From assembly GCA_026400835.1 (NCBI GenBank), contig JAPLOA010000047.1, positions 1 through 64,000 of the forward strand: DNA of 64,000 nt, in the 5' to 3' direction. Positions within the stretch are counted from its first letter, which is position 1, and each line of letters begins with the position of its first letter. The notes beneath the pieces are model-generated. The model had not been told where the DNA came from and searched no databases. It saw only the letters and a list, made by a program, of their open reading frames with translations. The position numbers and the translations under genes are program-made. Positions 35,913 through 44,397 of the stretch are shown piece after piece. This DNA comes from Planctomycetales bacterium. GTDB lineage: Bacteria > Planctomycetota > Planctomycetia > Planctomycetales > Planctomycetaceae.

Positions 35913-37049
35913 TCAGTTTGCATCGGACGCGGCACCAGGGATTGAATAGCCATGACGCTCGGCGAACGCTTTCAGATAAGGATTCAAACGCTCGATGTAG
36001 TCCGCATCAAAACGATACTCATTATTCCTGTATCCAATAAGAGTGTCCGTATATGCCTTCAGTCTTGGCTGCATGTCTGACCACGTTGTCAGCCCAAACT
36101 GCCGATAAATCTGCTCAACGATCTCCATGGGACGAGCCGTAATGTCCTCATGCCGAAGCTCGATCAGATTCTGAGCGGGAATCAGCCCCTTGTCTCGCTC
36201 CCAGTTTTCAAAAATCAACTGGTGGCGACGAGCACCAAACTCTTCAATCTCGAGGGGATCGTGGCTTTGAAACGCCAAATTCACCATGAATCGTTCCATC
36301 AATTTCATGGTCGAGGCATGAACCAGATAAGGATTGCGATACACATGGATGAATTTTGCATCCGGATACAATTTCAAAACCTCCGAAACTCGCCCCAGAT
36401 TCGGAGGATTCTTCAGCAACAACCGACGCCCATGCGAGGCGTAAGACACCTTTCGCAACAGGGACTCAAACATTCGCGACCAGTGAGCCACGTCTCGTGA
36501 GTTCGCTCCTTCAAACAGGACCGTCTGACGAAACGTCTGCTCGGCGATTCGCGGAAAGAAATAGTTCAGGTAATGACTCATGTGAGTCAACCCGGCCAGC
36601 GCAAAGTCTTCGGACATCGGCTCATCAATCCCCAGCGGCACGGCATCCATCGGACGACTTTTCGGAAGTCGACGACTCAAAATCCAGCGGGCCAGCCACT
36701 CCCAGGTCAGGAACCCACTGGGGATCGCACAGTGAAGCATGGTGACACTGGCAAACTGCGGGTCCTGAAGCATCAGGTTGTGCATATTTGTCGTGCCACT
36801 CCGCCAGTGCCCGATGATGAAAACGGGCGGCTCGGTGAGCTTGTGCCGACGAACCGGAAGTCCGAATCGCAGTCGTTCGAAGACACGAATGGGAATTGTC
36901 GCGATGATGAACAAAGTAATCCGGAACGCCCGCAAGCGATGGCCCGGCTCAATCTGATCGCCGTATCTCCACAACAACGTCAGCCAATTCCGCAGCGTGG
37001 AGAAGTGCAGAATGTGAGGAAGTCGCATTCGCGATTCATCAGCAGCCAT
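35913..37049 (-). CDS. Sulfotransferase family protein
   Basis: 378 residues. The 5'-phosphosulfate loop FIIGHWRSGTTNMHNLM (about residues 75-91) and the 3'-phosphate motif KFIHVYRNPYLVHAST (about 228-243) of PAPS-dependent sulfotransferases are both clear. The latter corresponds to the RxPxxxxxS helix. A stretch of basic and aromatic residues between them should form the acceptor site. The enzyme would transfer sulfate from PAPS to a hydroxyl or amine, perhaps on a glycan or lipid; planctomycetes carry many such genes. There is no signal peptide, though a short hydrophobic patch occurs near residue 45. It is 33 bases behind the esterase gene on the same strand. Confidence 0.87.
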   Translation of the reverse strand: MAADESRMRLPHILHFSTLRNWLTLLWRYGDQIEPGHRLRAFRITLFIIATIPIRVFERLRFGLPVRRHKLTEPPVFIIGHWRSGTTNMHNLMLQDPQFASVTMLHCAIPSGFLTWEWLARWILSRRLPKSRPMDAVPLGIDEPMSEDFALAGLTHMSHYLNYFFPRIAEQTFRQTVLFEGANSRDVAHWSRMFESLLRKVSYASHGRRLLLKNPPNLGRVSEVLKLYPDAKFIHVYRNPYLVHASTMKLMERFMVNLAFQSHDPLEIEEFGARRHQLIFENWERDKGLIPAQNLIELRHEDITARPMEIVEQIYRQFGLTTWSDMQPRLKAYTDTLIGYRNNEYRFDADYIERLNPYLKAFAERHGYSIPGAASDAN

Positions 37050-37082
37050 GAGTTCAGCAAATCCTGTTGAGTGTGTTCTGAG

Positions 37083-38261
37083 TTAAGGAAGATCAAGACT
37101 CAGTTCGTTGCTGCCTTCAATAACATCAAACACGACTTCAGCCGGGGACAACTTCGCATCGTCAACTGTTGGCCCCGGAGCGACAGCTCCCATGTCGGTC
37201 ACGGCCACATGATACTTTCCGGGAACCGGGCCGGCATTGGCAGCGATTGAGAACTGACCATTGCGAACCATTGCCCAGCCGACCGGTGCATTCACATCGT
37301 CGGGCTTAAACGCCACTGTCCCAAACTTCAGCGGTTCGCCTTTTTGCTTAATCATTCCCGTGACCGGCTGACGCTTACCGGTCGTCAGCAGCCCGCTCTG
37401 CGTGAGCCATGTTCCGGCCGCATGAATCCACTGGCCCAGTGCCGGATGCTCATTGGCCAATCCTACGCCATGGGGTCCCTGGTGATAAATATGCAGCTCA
37501 GCGGGAACTCCGGCTTTGTGACAGGCTGCATAAAACGCCAGACTGTTCTCCGGAGGGACCCCGGTGTCTTCAGACGTATGAAACAGAAACACGGGAGGAG
37601 TGTCTTTAGTGACTTGAGTATCATTCGAGAGACTCTGCAATTGTTCGTCGGTGGCCTTGTCCCCCAAAAGGTTCTTTGCCGATCCCCTATGAGCATAATC
37701 AGCGACAAAGCTGATCACTGGATAACCCAGGATTCCGAAGTCCGGCCGACAACTCTGCTTATCAATCGCATTCTCCGCCGTCGCATTCCCTCCGTCAAAA
37801 TGAGTGAGCGCGGTCGACGTTAAATGTCCGCCGGCGGAGAAGCCCATGATGCCTACTCGATGCGGATCAATCCCAAACTCATTCGCGCTGGCTCGCACCA
37901 ATCGCAGTGCTCGCTGAGCATCCTGGAGCGGAATCGGATGCCGATAGGGGCTCAATCGATAACGAAGCACAAAGGCCGTCACACCGATTCGATTAAAGTA
38001 CTTTGCCGGTTGAACGCCTTCATGATCCGTGGCATGAATGGCATAGCCACCGCCCGGGCAAATAATGACAGCGGCACCGTTTGGATTCTTTGTGGCCGGA
38101 TAGACCCAGACACCGGGCTTGTCAGCATCTTTGTCACCCAAAGCTTCTGGAGCCCCATTAGACCAGAGCAGCCGAAATTCAGGCTCATCGGCCCCCGTGG
38201 CAAAGGTATTCGTGAACACCATCATTGACATCACAATCGTTGATACAATCGCTGTTTTCAT
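37083..38261 (-). CDS. Secreted alpha/beta hydrolase (BD-FAE/acetyl esterase-like)
   Basis: 392 residues from the Met that begins a good signal peptide (KTAIVSTIVMSMMVFTNTFATGA). The alpha/beta hydrolase core has an oxyanion stretch VIICPGGGYAIHA, the nucleophile elbow GFSAGG (Ser), an Asp region FHTSEDTGVPPENS and the His loop YHQGPHGVGLANEH. This is the pattern of BD-FAE/AXE-like carbohydrate esterases in planctomycetes. A small beta-sandwich of ~75 residues at the C-terminus (VTGMIKQKGEPLKFGTV; GPVPGKYHVAV) resembles carboxypeptidase-regulatory-like domains. It probably removes acetyl or feruloyl groups from polysaccharides in the periplasm. It lies directly upstream of the sulfotransferase gene and may be co-transcribed. 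Confidence 0.88.
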   Translation of the reverse strand: MKTAIVSTIVMSMMVFTNTFATGADEPEFRLLWSNGAPEALGDKDADKPGVWVYPATKNPNGAAVIICPGGGYAIHATDHEGVQPAKYFNRIGVTAFVLRYRLSPYRHPIPLQDAQRALRLVRASANEFGIDPHRVGIMGFSAGGHLTSTALTHFDGGNATAENAIDKQSCRPDFGILGYPVISFVADYAHRGSAKNLLGDKATDEQLQSLSNDTQVTKDTPPVFLFHTSEDTGVPPENSLAFYAACHKAGVPAELHIYHQGPHGVGLANEHPALGQWIHAAGTWLTQSGLLTTGKRQPVTGMIKQKGEPLKFGTVAFKPDDVNAPVGWAMVRNGQFSIAANAGPVPGKYHVAVTDMGAVAPGPTVDDAKLSPAEVVFDVIEGSNELSLDLP

Positions 38262-38664
38262 CTTGAAGTTCGACTCCGGAAACATGGCCATTCGCAGACT
38301 TCGGTCAGGGATTTCATCCACTCGGCGGAAGGGATCTTAGCTACGAACACAACAATCAGAAACGAATCAGGCCCCTCGCAAGTCTCTCGGCCCCGGGAAT
38401 TCTTCAATCCTGACGGCGACCGCCCGCTCCCCTTCTCCCTCTCCTGCACGCCCCCAATGGGCTCACGTACCATCGCATCCGCAAACCCCGTGCGTCTCAA
38501 TCACGACACTTTCGCCAAATCGCCAACTCGCGTTCGCTCGACGTCATCGATGACTGGCATTCTCGATTATAGTCTGACGCCCTTTGATTCATCGTTCTTT
38601 GTGCAATCCAGAACGGTGCCACCCGAGTTGCTCTTTTGCCGCTGCATGCTGGACTGTCTTCCCG

Positions 38665-39210
38665 ATGGACGTCAACGATTACCTGATTGACCATACCAAA
38701 CTCGAATGGCACAAAATGCTCTCCGCCTGGTCCTGGCTGTTGGACGATGAAGCCGAAATCGAGCCATGGCTCATGAATCGTTTCGGTGACCTGTTTTTTC
38801 TGGACGAAGACGGCGCAGTCCTGTGGCTGAACGTCACTGACGGTGAATTGTCCGAAGTGGCCGAAAACGCAGATGAGTTCTTTGCACTGCTGGAAAACTC
38901 GGTTGATGGCTCAGATGAGGATGACTCAGAGGTCGCTGCTGATTTCGAAGACGAAGAAGAGTCCGAAGACAATGCGGAAGACTGGTTCCTGATGGGGATC
39001 GTGGATGAAGCTGTTGAGTCCGGGCTGAAACTCGGCCCTGGCGAATGCTTTGGCTTTAAGACTCTGCCAATTCTCGGCGGCGACTACGTCCCCGAGAACT
39101 TGTACGTTTCGACGGTAGAGAAGTACTGGTCTTTCTGCGGTTACGTCCATGCTCAGATCGACGGTCATCCGGACGGCGCCGAAATCGAGATCGATGTCCC
39201 GGAGCGATAA
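38665..39210 (+). CDS. DUF1851 (Tdi1-like C-terminal) domain protein
   Basis: 181 residues from the Met of MDVNDYLIDHTKLEW; the upstream part of the frame is not protein-like. The N-terminal half (WLLDDEAEIEPWLMNRFGDLFFLDEDGAVLWLNV) and the C-terminal half (GECFGFKTLPILGGDYVPENLYV) match the DUF1851/Tdi1 C-terminal pattern. Between them is a strongly acidic stretch (~78-100). Related domains include type VI immunity proteins, but many stand-alone copies have no known role, and no toxin gene is visible beside it. The DUF1653 gene follows after 77 bases. Confidence 0.78.
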   Translation: MDVNDYLIDHTKLEWHKMLSAWSWLLDDEAEIEPWLMNRFGDLFFLDEDGAVLWLNVTDGELSEVAENADEFFALLENSVDGSDEDDSEVAADFEDEEESEDNAEDWFLMGIVDEAVESGLKLGPGECFGFKTLPILGGDYVPENLYVSTVEKYWSFCGYVHAQIDGHPDGAEIEIDVPER

Positions 39211-39287
39211 AGCGTCTGGAAATTCCTCGCAACGCCCGATGTAATTCGCTCGCTCAGGATACGGGTCAGGAAGCCAAAGGATTTTCA

Positions 39288-39503
39288 ATGAGTCTTCAGC
39301 CAGGCCGCTATCGCCATTACAAGGGCAAGGATTACATCGTACTCGGTGTGGCGAGGCACAGTGAGACCGAAGAACAGCTGGTTGTCTATCGCACAGATTA
39401 CGGCGATCGCAGCTTATGGGTGCGACCTCTCGCCATGTTTCAGGAGACGGTCGAGATCGAAGCGCAACCACGTCCCCGCTTTCAATACGTAAGCCCGGAA
39501 TAG
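39288..39503 (+). CDS. DUF1653 protein
   Basis: 71 residues, a normal length for this family. The conserved motifs PGRYRHYKGKDYIVLGVARHS, YRTDYGDRSLWVRPLAMF and the Pro/Phe-rich end are plain. These small cytoplasmic proteins are common in bacteria and their function is not known. The gene follows the DUF1851 gene on the same strand. Confidence 0.9.
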   Translation: MSLQPGRYRHYKGKDYIVLGVARHSETEEQLVVYRTDYGDRSLWVRPLAMFQETVEIEAQPRPRFQYVSPE

Positions 39504-39876
39504 CACAGCTCTCGACTGCCTTCAAGACTCGCCTTGCATCTTCGCGTGATATCTTCTGAACTCTGTGTGCCGAGCTTTCCTCGGAGGGCAGTCGTAGCGT
39601 TCGGAAGGCAGACTCACGCAAAGGCGCAGAGTCGCAAAGAAAAAGAAGACGACCAACGACAAGCCTCACTTTGCGTCGTAGCGTCTTAGCGTGACATCTT
39701 CTGAATTGCAGCGTGACGTACGCCGGCGCGGCACTCGCGGGCGGCATCTCGGTCCCCGCTGTTTACGACGGAAGTCAAAAAGCGGCGGAAACGAGTAACG
39801 ATCCAAAGCCGGCTCATTGTCGGCAGAGCAAGGATTCAATTGCCGTGAACCGGCAAGGCACCTACATACCTCGACG
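39504..39876. other. Spacer with degenerate repeat-like sequence
   Basis: This spacer between DUF1653 and the tRNA terminator has related phrases in opposite or shifted arrangement: TCTTCGCGTGATATCTTCTGAA near 39540 and GTCTTAGCGTGACATCTTCTGAA near 39690, with ACGCAAAGGCGCAGAGTCGCAAAG between them. It looks like a degraded dispersed element. Long minus-strand frames across it have no protein-like content. Confidence 0.5.
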
Positions 39877-39910
39877 AAAAAAAAGCCGTTCGACATTTTC
39901 GTCGAACGGC
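39877..39910 (-). terminator. tRNA-Pro terminator
   Basis: GCCGTTCGAC (39885-39894) pairs perfectly with GTCGAACGGC (39901-39910) around a 6-base loop. On the minus strand the stem is followed by eight T's. It lies 16 bases behind the 3' end of the tRNA. Confidence 0.92.
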
Positions 39911-39923
39911 TCGATCTGAAGAA

Positions 39924-40001
<78 letters not shown>

Positions 40002-40394
40002 ATGTGTTCTGTTTGACTCTGATTGTTACATCAGACTTCTCTCAGGACACGTGCTGTGGAAAACTGGTTCGGTGAAGAACCCGTCGCCCGCGGCGGGCCG
40101 GAGTGTAGCGAGCATACCGTTGCGTTTCCAGAGTGCTGTGCCTGCTTCAGGTGATAAGTTTCTAGGATCGGGAAGACTTCTGCTCCGCGACGGCAAAACT
40201 TGCTGATTTGCCTGAAAAAATCGTCGTTTTTGCGGGAAGATGAAAGACCAGGCAATACCCTCCGCCGCGTCTCAGCCTCGAAAGAATGATCATCGCTGGT
40301 CGCAGCTCATCAAGATTTTCACGAATTTTCCACAGGCTCTGAACTCCGGAGAGAAATTGAAACAAATGACTCCGCTGCCGGAAAACACGCGTCT
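40002..40394. other. Spacer, nothing recognised
   Basis: About 390 bases between the tRNA and the DUF58 gene. Small frames present on the minus strand lack family resemblance. The tRNA promoter must lie in its first ~60 bases. No hairpin with a T-run was seen behind the DUF58 stop. Confidence 0.45.
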
Positions 40395-41291
40395 CTAGAA
40401 CCGAGCCTGCCGCTGGGACAGATATTCGACCAGAGCTTTGTCGAACGGCATGCTGGTATCGAGCGGCACGTAATCCGCGCCGACGGCCAGGCAGGTCGTG
40501 CGGAAGCGTTCTCGCAGATCGCTCACCGCCTGCAAATACTCAGCACGAATTCCGGCCGCATCAACGATCTCGTGGTCGTTGGTCTCGGGCTCCAGCAGAT
40601 CGACACTGCCTGTAAACGGAAACGTAACTTCGGCTTCATCAAGAATGTGAAACACGATCACGTCGTGACCACGGAAACGCAACATGCGGACAGCATCAAT
40701 AATCTCATCCTGATCGGCCAGAAGATCGGACATCAGCATCATTAAACTGCGGTGGCGAATCATGGAGGCGATTCGGCGCAGGTTTCCGGCGATATTGGTC
40801 GTGCCCGTCGGTTTGCAGCGTTGAAGAACCGACAGAATGTCGCCCAGATGTGAGCGACGACTTCGTGCAGGGAGGCTGGCCTTCAATTCATCATCAAAGG
40901 TCATCAGCCCGACCGGATCCTGCTGATGAATCATCAGATAGCTGATGGAAGCTGCAAGGCAGATGGCATAGTCAAACTTGGTCAGATCCTGACGATAGGT
41001 GTAGCCCATGCTTCGCGAAAGATCCATCAGCAGATAGCCCGTGATATTCGTCTCGGCCTGATATCGCTTAATGTAAATGCGATCGGTGCGAGCAAACACC
41101 TGCCAGTCGATATCTTTGGGATCATCGCCAGGTTCATAACGGCGATGTTCGCTGAACTCCACACTGAAGCCCTGAAAAGGGCTGGCGTGCAATCCTGAAA
41201 GCAGCCCTTCAACAATAAACTTCGCGCGAAGATCAAGGCGCGCAATACTCTGGATCACCGCAGGCTTCAAGTATTGTTCGGCTGATGACAT
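40395..41291 (-). CDS. DUF58 domain protein
   Basis: 298 residues. The DUF58 core is plain: RRYEPGDDPKDIDWQVFARTDRIYIKRY is the hallmark, here given in two parts (EHRRYEPGDDPKDIDW; FARTDRIYIKRYQAE), followed by a VWA-like domain with a MIDAS motif LLMDLSRSMGY (D-x-S-x-S-like). Such proteins usually stand with a MoxR ATPase and VWA/transglutaminase genes, and may help fold or mature envelope proteins. No moxR is in this window next to it; the next gene upstream is DUF151, 156 bases away, separated by a palindrome. Confidence 0.9.
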   Translation of the reverse strand: MSSAEQYLKPAVIQSIARLDLRAKFIVEGLLSGLHASPFQGFSVEFSEHRRYEPGDDPKDIDWQVFARTDRIYIKRYQAETNITGYLLMDLSRSMGYTYRQDLTKFDYAICLAASISYLMIHQQDPVGLMTFDDELKASLPARSRRSHLGDILSVLQRCKPTGTTNIAGNLRRIASMIRHRSLMMLMSDLLADQDEIIDAVRMLRFRGHDVIVFHILDEAEVTFPFTGSVDLLEPETNDHEIVDAAGIRAEYLQAVSDLRERFRTTCLAVGADYVPLDTSMPFDKALVEYLSQRQARF

Positions 41292-41360
41292 GAAATGCGT
41301 TCAATCCCACAGGCGAAGTCTGAAATGCACTTCGCGATGTCTCCGAGGCTTAAAAATCGC

Positions 41361-41422
41361 AACCCGCAAAGTCAGTGAGGGATTTGCACCAGCACTTTTA
41401 TCCCTTGCTGACGCTTCGGGTT
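41361..41422. repeat. Diverged copy of the AACCCGACGCGTCAGCGAG inverted repeat
   Basis: AACCCGCAAAGTCAGTGAGG (from 41361) and its mate ATCCCTTGCTGACGCTTCGG (from 41400) are the two arms, related to the perfect element at 35806-35877 but with several substitutions in each arm. Loop 16 bases. It lies between the DUF58 start and the DUF151 end. Confidence 0.75.
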
Positions 41423-41447
41423 GTGGCAATTGATTTCAGCACTGCTC

Positions 41448-41876
41448 TTAACCCGCTGCGACTTCGGAGAGCACCTGTTCGGCCACAAAGATCGGAAGTG
41501 TCGGCTGGTAATGGACGGCCATGGCGATCGCATCGCTGGGACGGCAATCAATATTGTGAACCATATCGCCGACTTTGATCTTCAGGATGGCGTAATACGT
41601 ATGATCCTTCATATCTGTAATGACGACTTCCTCAATCTTTCCGCCCAACGTTTCGACGATATTCTTCATCAGTTGGTGAGTCATGGGGCGGAATGGCGAT
41701 TCTTCCAGCAATCGTCGATTGATGATCTGGACCTCGAACTGCCCGATCAAAATGGGAAATGTTCGAGTCCCCCCGACCTCACGCAGATAGATGGCCTGCT
41801 GATCATTCAATTCAGAAACGATTACTCGACTGAGTTCCATCTGCGCAAACACTGGGAAATGCTCCTGAGTCTTCAT
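41448..41876 (-). CDS. Bifunctional nuclease family protein (DUF151)
   Basis: 142 residues or 130 from the internal Met (41840). The DUF151 pattern is clear: QQAIYLREVGGTRTFPILIG, PFRPMTHQLMKNIVETLGGKIEEVVIT, and the conserved DCRPSDAIAMAVHYQPTLPIFV. Members of this family have been reported with DNase and RNase activity, but most are uncharacterised. Homologues usually begin a few residues before MELSRVIVSELNDQQ, which favours the internal Met; AGGAG lies 21 bases before it, too far for a good site, so the start is uncertain. Confidence 0.87.
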   Translation of the reverse strand: MKTQEHFPVFAQMELSRVIVSELNDQQAIYLREVGGTRTFPILIGQFEVQIINRRLLEESPFRPMTHQLMKNIVETLGGKIEEVVITDMKDHTYYAILKIKVGDMVHNIDCRPSDAIAMAVHYQPTLPIFVAEQVLSEVAAG

Positions 41877-41885
41877 TGGGCTCGG

Positions 41886-41921
41886 GTTAGCAGGCTAGTC
41901 CAGAGGAGCTCGCCTGCTAAC
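41886..41921. repeat. Short inverted repeat upstream of DUF151
   Basis: GTTAGCAGGC (41886-41895) pairs with GCCTGCTAAC (41912-41921) across 16 bases. It begins 10 bases upstream of the DUF151 frame, so it could fold in the leader of that transcript or act as an operator or terminator of DUF1080. Confidence 0.65.
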
Positions 41922-41978
41922 TCAGGGAATTAAGATCATTGTCGGAAGACAAGCCTGCTGCACCATTCAGAGAAGCAC

Positions 41979-42006
41979 ATTCGCCTGCGGCTTACCGTTA
42001 AACGAT
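41979..42006. repeat. ATTCGCCTGC..CCGTTAAACGAT dispersed repeat, copy 1
   Basis: ATTCGCCTGCGGCTTACC followed by GTTAAACGAT is nearly the same as the sequence at 62665-62698, which has six extra bases (CTGCAC repeated). It lies behind the DUF1080 gene. Confidence 0.65.
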
Positions 42007-42031
42007 CATAAACAACAACGGACAAAAAGCC

Positions 42032-42658
42032 TTATGGCAGACGGCGAACCTTCAGATTCTTGAAGTAGACCTTGCTGTTCGGGTCGTGAGCCTGCAGGGC
42101 GAATGTTCCTTCTCCGAGTCGACGTTCAAAATCTTCCGAGAAAGCTTCTTTCCCTTCTGGTTCAGTATAGTCTACCGTTGTTTTATCGTTGACGCGGATT
42201 TCGATGTGTTTGTCCTCGACCTTGATGTAGGTCTTGTACCACTCATTGTCTTTCAAGCCAGGGTTGCCCACATCAACGACGCCGTAGAGACTGCCAGATT
42301 TCTTCGGGTCCGACTGAGTCACATTGACCTGGCATTCGAGACCAAACCGAGGCCAACCCGTGTCCTGAAACTTCGTATGGAAATAAATCCCCGCGTTACT
42401 GCCGGGAGTTGTCATGACGTCACATTCAAACTCAAAATTCCTGAATGGCTTGCCGTCGCCTTCGTAAAAGAGGTGGCTGCGCTCGCCGACACAGACGAGC
42501 TTTCCGTCTTCGATCTTCCATGATTCTTTGTTTTCGTTCACTTTCCAACCGTCGAAAGTGATACCGTCCCACATATTTGTCCACGCTGCGGGGTCGTCGC
42601 CGTTTACGGAAGTCACCAGCATGCAGGCGAAAAGGCCTAAAATTGCACTGCGAATCAT
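42032..42658 (-). CDS. Secreted DUF1080 (3-keto-disaccharide hydrolase-like) protein
   Basis: 208 residues. A signal peptide covers the first ~20 (IRSAILGLFACMLVTSVNG). The concanavalin-like DUF1080 fold follows: MWDGITFDGWKVN at the start, FECDVMTTPGSNAGIYFHT and the ending KVYFKNLKVRRL are family marks. Some members hydrolyse 3-keto-glycosides; most planctomycete copies are uncharacterised. It acts outside the inner membrane. It is divergent from the DUF1501 gene (spacer ~198 bases), with the start regions close together. Confidence 0.92.
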   Translation of the reverse strand: MIRSAILGLFACMLVTSVNGDDPAAWTNMWDGITFDGWKVNENKESWKIEDGKLVCVGERSHLFYEGDGKPFRNFEFECDVMTTPGSNAGIYFHTKFQDTGWPRFGLECQVNVTQSDPKKSGSLYGVVDVGNPGLKDNEWYKTYIKVEDKHIEIRVNDKTTVDYTEPEGKEAFSEDFERRLGEGTFALQAHDPNSKVYFKNLKVRRLP

Positions 42659-42856
42659 CGTTGAGTTCCTGGAAGTATCGAAAATCGGTGGATGCCGCCA
42701 CGGCGAAGCGTCGCGGCGCCCTCAGCCTACCGAATCCGGTCACTGGATTCCATGCACTCTGCCCGGGACATTCGGTCCACTGTTGTGACTGAGGATACTC
42801 GTGAGTAACATGTCCACATCCTGGAAATCTGTGAACTTATTTCGTGAGACCTGACC

Positions 42857-44233
42857 ATGCTGAACTTCATTGGACGTGGAAGTGCACATACCTGCGACGG
42901 GACGACTCGGCGAGATTTCCTGCAGGTTGGGTCATTGGGTGTTGCCGGGCTTTCGCTGGCCGATTACATCGAAGCAAAAGAACAGGGGCAGGTGGCTGAC
43001 GGTCACGATGAACGCTCCTGCATTATGATTTTCAATCTGGGTGCCCCCAGCCAGTTGGACACTTTCGACATGAAGCCGGACGCACCGCTGGAAGTGCGAG
43101 GTCCGTTCAAGCCGATTTCCACACGCTGCGGCAATTACCAACTGTCCGAAATCCTTCCGAAGCACGCAGCAATCTCCGAGCATATCGCTCTTGTCCGAAG
43201 TTGTCATCACACCGGAGCGGCAGTTCATGATGCCGGTTGGCAGATGATGCAGACCGGACGACAGTTTGCCGGCGGTGTGAATACGCCGCATGCCGGATCC
43301 GTCGTTAGCTATCTCAAGGGACGCCGAACTGATCTGCCGCCGTTTGTCGTGCTGCCGGAAACCATGGGCCGTGGCGGTGGAAATCTTCCGAATGGCCAGG
43401 CTGGCGGATTCCTCGGCAAAGCTCATGATCCGTTTGCGTTAATGGCCGATCCTTCGAGGCCCGACTTCAAAGTTCCCGACCTCCTGCCGCCGGAAAATCT
43501 CGGCGAGGTGCGAATCGCGCGCCGCCGCAAACTGCGAGATCTCGTCGATGCCACCGTCAAAGATTTTGAATCGACCGAAAACGCGGCCATGATGGGCCGC
43601 AATTTCGAAGCCGCTTATCGACTCATGACAAGCACTCAGGCTCGCGAAGCATTTGACCTGACGAAGGAACCGCAATCCGTGCGAGAACGTTATGGAATGA
43701 ACCGCTTCGGTCAATGCTGCCTGTTGTCTCGCCGACTGGTCGAAGCCGGTGTGCGTTTCGTTACGATCAATTCATTCCTGACCGTCTTCGATGAGATCAC
43801 CTGGGACATCCATGGCTCCAAGCCATTCACATCCATCGAAGGCATGCGCGATATTGTGGCTCCGATGTACGACCAGGGCTATTCGGCTCTGATCGAAGAT
43901 CTGCATCAACGCGGGCTGCTGAAGAATACGATGGTGTGCAACCTGGCCGAGTTCGGTCGTACGCCAAAAGTGAATCCCGCCGGCGGCCGCGACCACTGGC
44001 CTCAATGCTTTACCGTGGGTTTTGCTGGCGGCGGCGTGAAAGGTGGCCAAACGGTGGGCGCAAGTGACCCAATCGGCGGTGTTCCAGCTGATCGGCCCGT
44101 GCAGCCAGGTGATGTGCTGGCTACGATCTTCCACAGCATGGGACTGAAGCTGGATTCTCACCTGCCAGGTCCCGCCGGCCGACCATTCCCGCTGGTTGAC
44201 TTTGGATACCGCGAAATTCACGAGCTGTTTTAA
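42857..44233 (+). CDS. DUF1501 protein with twin-arginine start
   Basis: 458 residues, typical. The N-terminus holds TRRDFLQVGSLGVAGLSL, a Tat-type signal. The family pattern follows: IMIFNLGAPSQLDTFDMKPDAP, LVRSCHHTGAAVHDAGWQMMQTG, VVSYLKGRR, LAEFGRTPKVN and GRDHWPQCFTVGFAGGGVKGG. The fold is related to sulfatases/alkaline phosphatases (COG4102). These are hugely expanded in planctomycetes, usually next to DUF1549/DUF1553 cytochrome genes, which are not present here. Reaction unknown. The mature protein is periplasmic. Confidence 0.94.
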   Translation: MLNFIGRGSAHTCDGTTRRDFLQVGSLGVAGLSLADYIEAKEQGQVADGHDERSCIMIFNLGAPSQLDTFDMKPDAPLEVRGPFKPISTRCGNYQLSEILPKHAAISEHIALVRSCHHTGAAVHDAGWQMMQTGRQFAGGVNTPHAGSVVSYLKGRRTDLPPFVVLPETMGRGGGNLPNGQAGGFLGKAHDPFALMADPSRPDFKVPDLLPPENLGEVRIARRRKLRDLVDATVKDFESTENAAMMGRNFEAAYRLMTSTQAREAFDLTKEPQSVRERYGMNRFGQCCLLSRRLVEAGVRFVTINSFLTVFDEITWDIHGSKPFTSIEGMRDIVAPMYDQGYSALIEDLHQRGLLKNTMVCNLAEFGRTPKVNPAGGRDHWPQCFTVGFAGGGVKGGQTVGASDPIGGVPADRPVQPGDVLATIFHSMGLKLDSHLPGPAGRPFPLVDFGYREIHELF

Positions 44234-44239
44234 GAGAAT

Positions 44240-44337
44240 GGTGTGCCTGCGTTGGCTGGCGCGAACTTGTCACACCCTACAAATTGCAGCGATCCTGTAG
44301 GGTGTGACAAGTAAGCCTTAGCGAACGCAGGCACACC
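44240..44337. repeat. Long imperfect inverted repeat (arms ~42 bp)
   Basis: The arms 44240-44281 and 44296-44337 are reverse complements in two blocks: CTTGTCACACCCTACA with TGTAGGGTGTGACAAG is perfect, and GGTGTGCCTGCGTT with AACGCAGGCACACC type ends match too, with a mismatched part between. It begins 7 bases behind the DUF1501 stop and lies between convergent genes, so it may end transcription in both directions. Confidence 0.8.
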
Positions 44338-44397
44338 GGTTGAATCTCCAATTGATTCAAGCCGGAAAGTTATTTCGGGACTGTTCCTCAGAAGGAT

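Noticed and set aside
38665-39210. DUF1851 as an immunity gene of a type VI toxin pair
   Set aside because: No toxin, Rhs, VgrG or PAAR gene is next to it; the domain is widespread without toxins.
38926-39747. 273-codon minus frame antisense to DUF1851 and DUF1653
   Set aside because: Arg/Cys/His-rich shadow of two recognisable plus-strand genes.
41448-42006. Repeats at 41886-42006 as a CRISPR array
   Set aside because: Single, unequal palindromes without regular spacing and no cas gene in the window.
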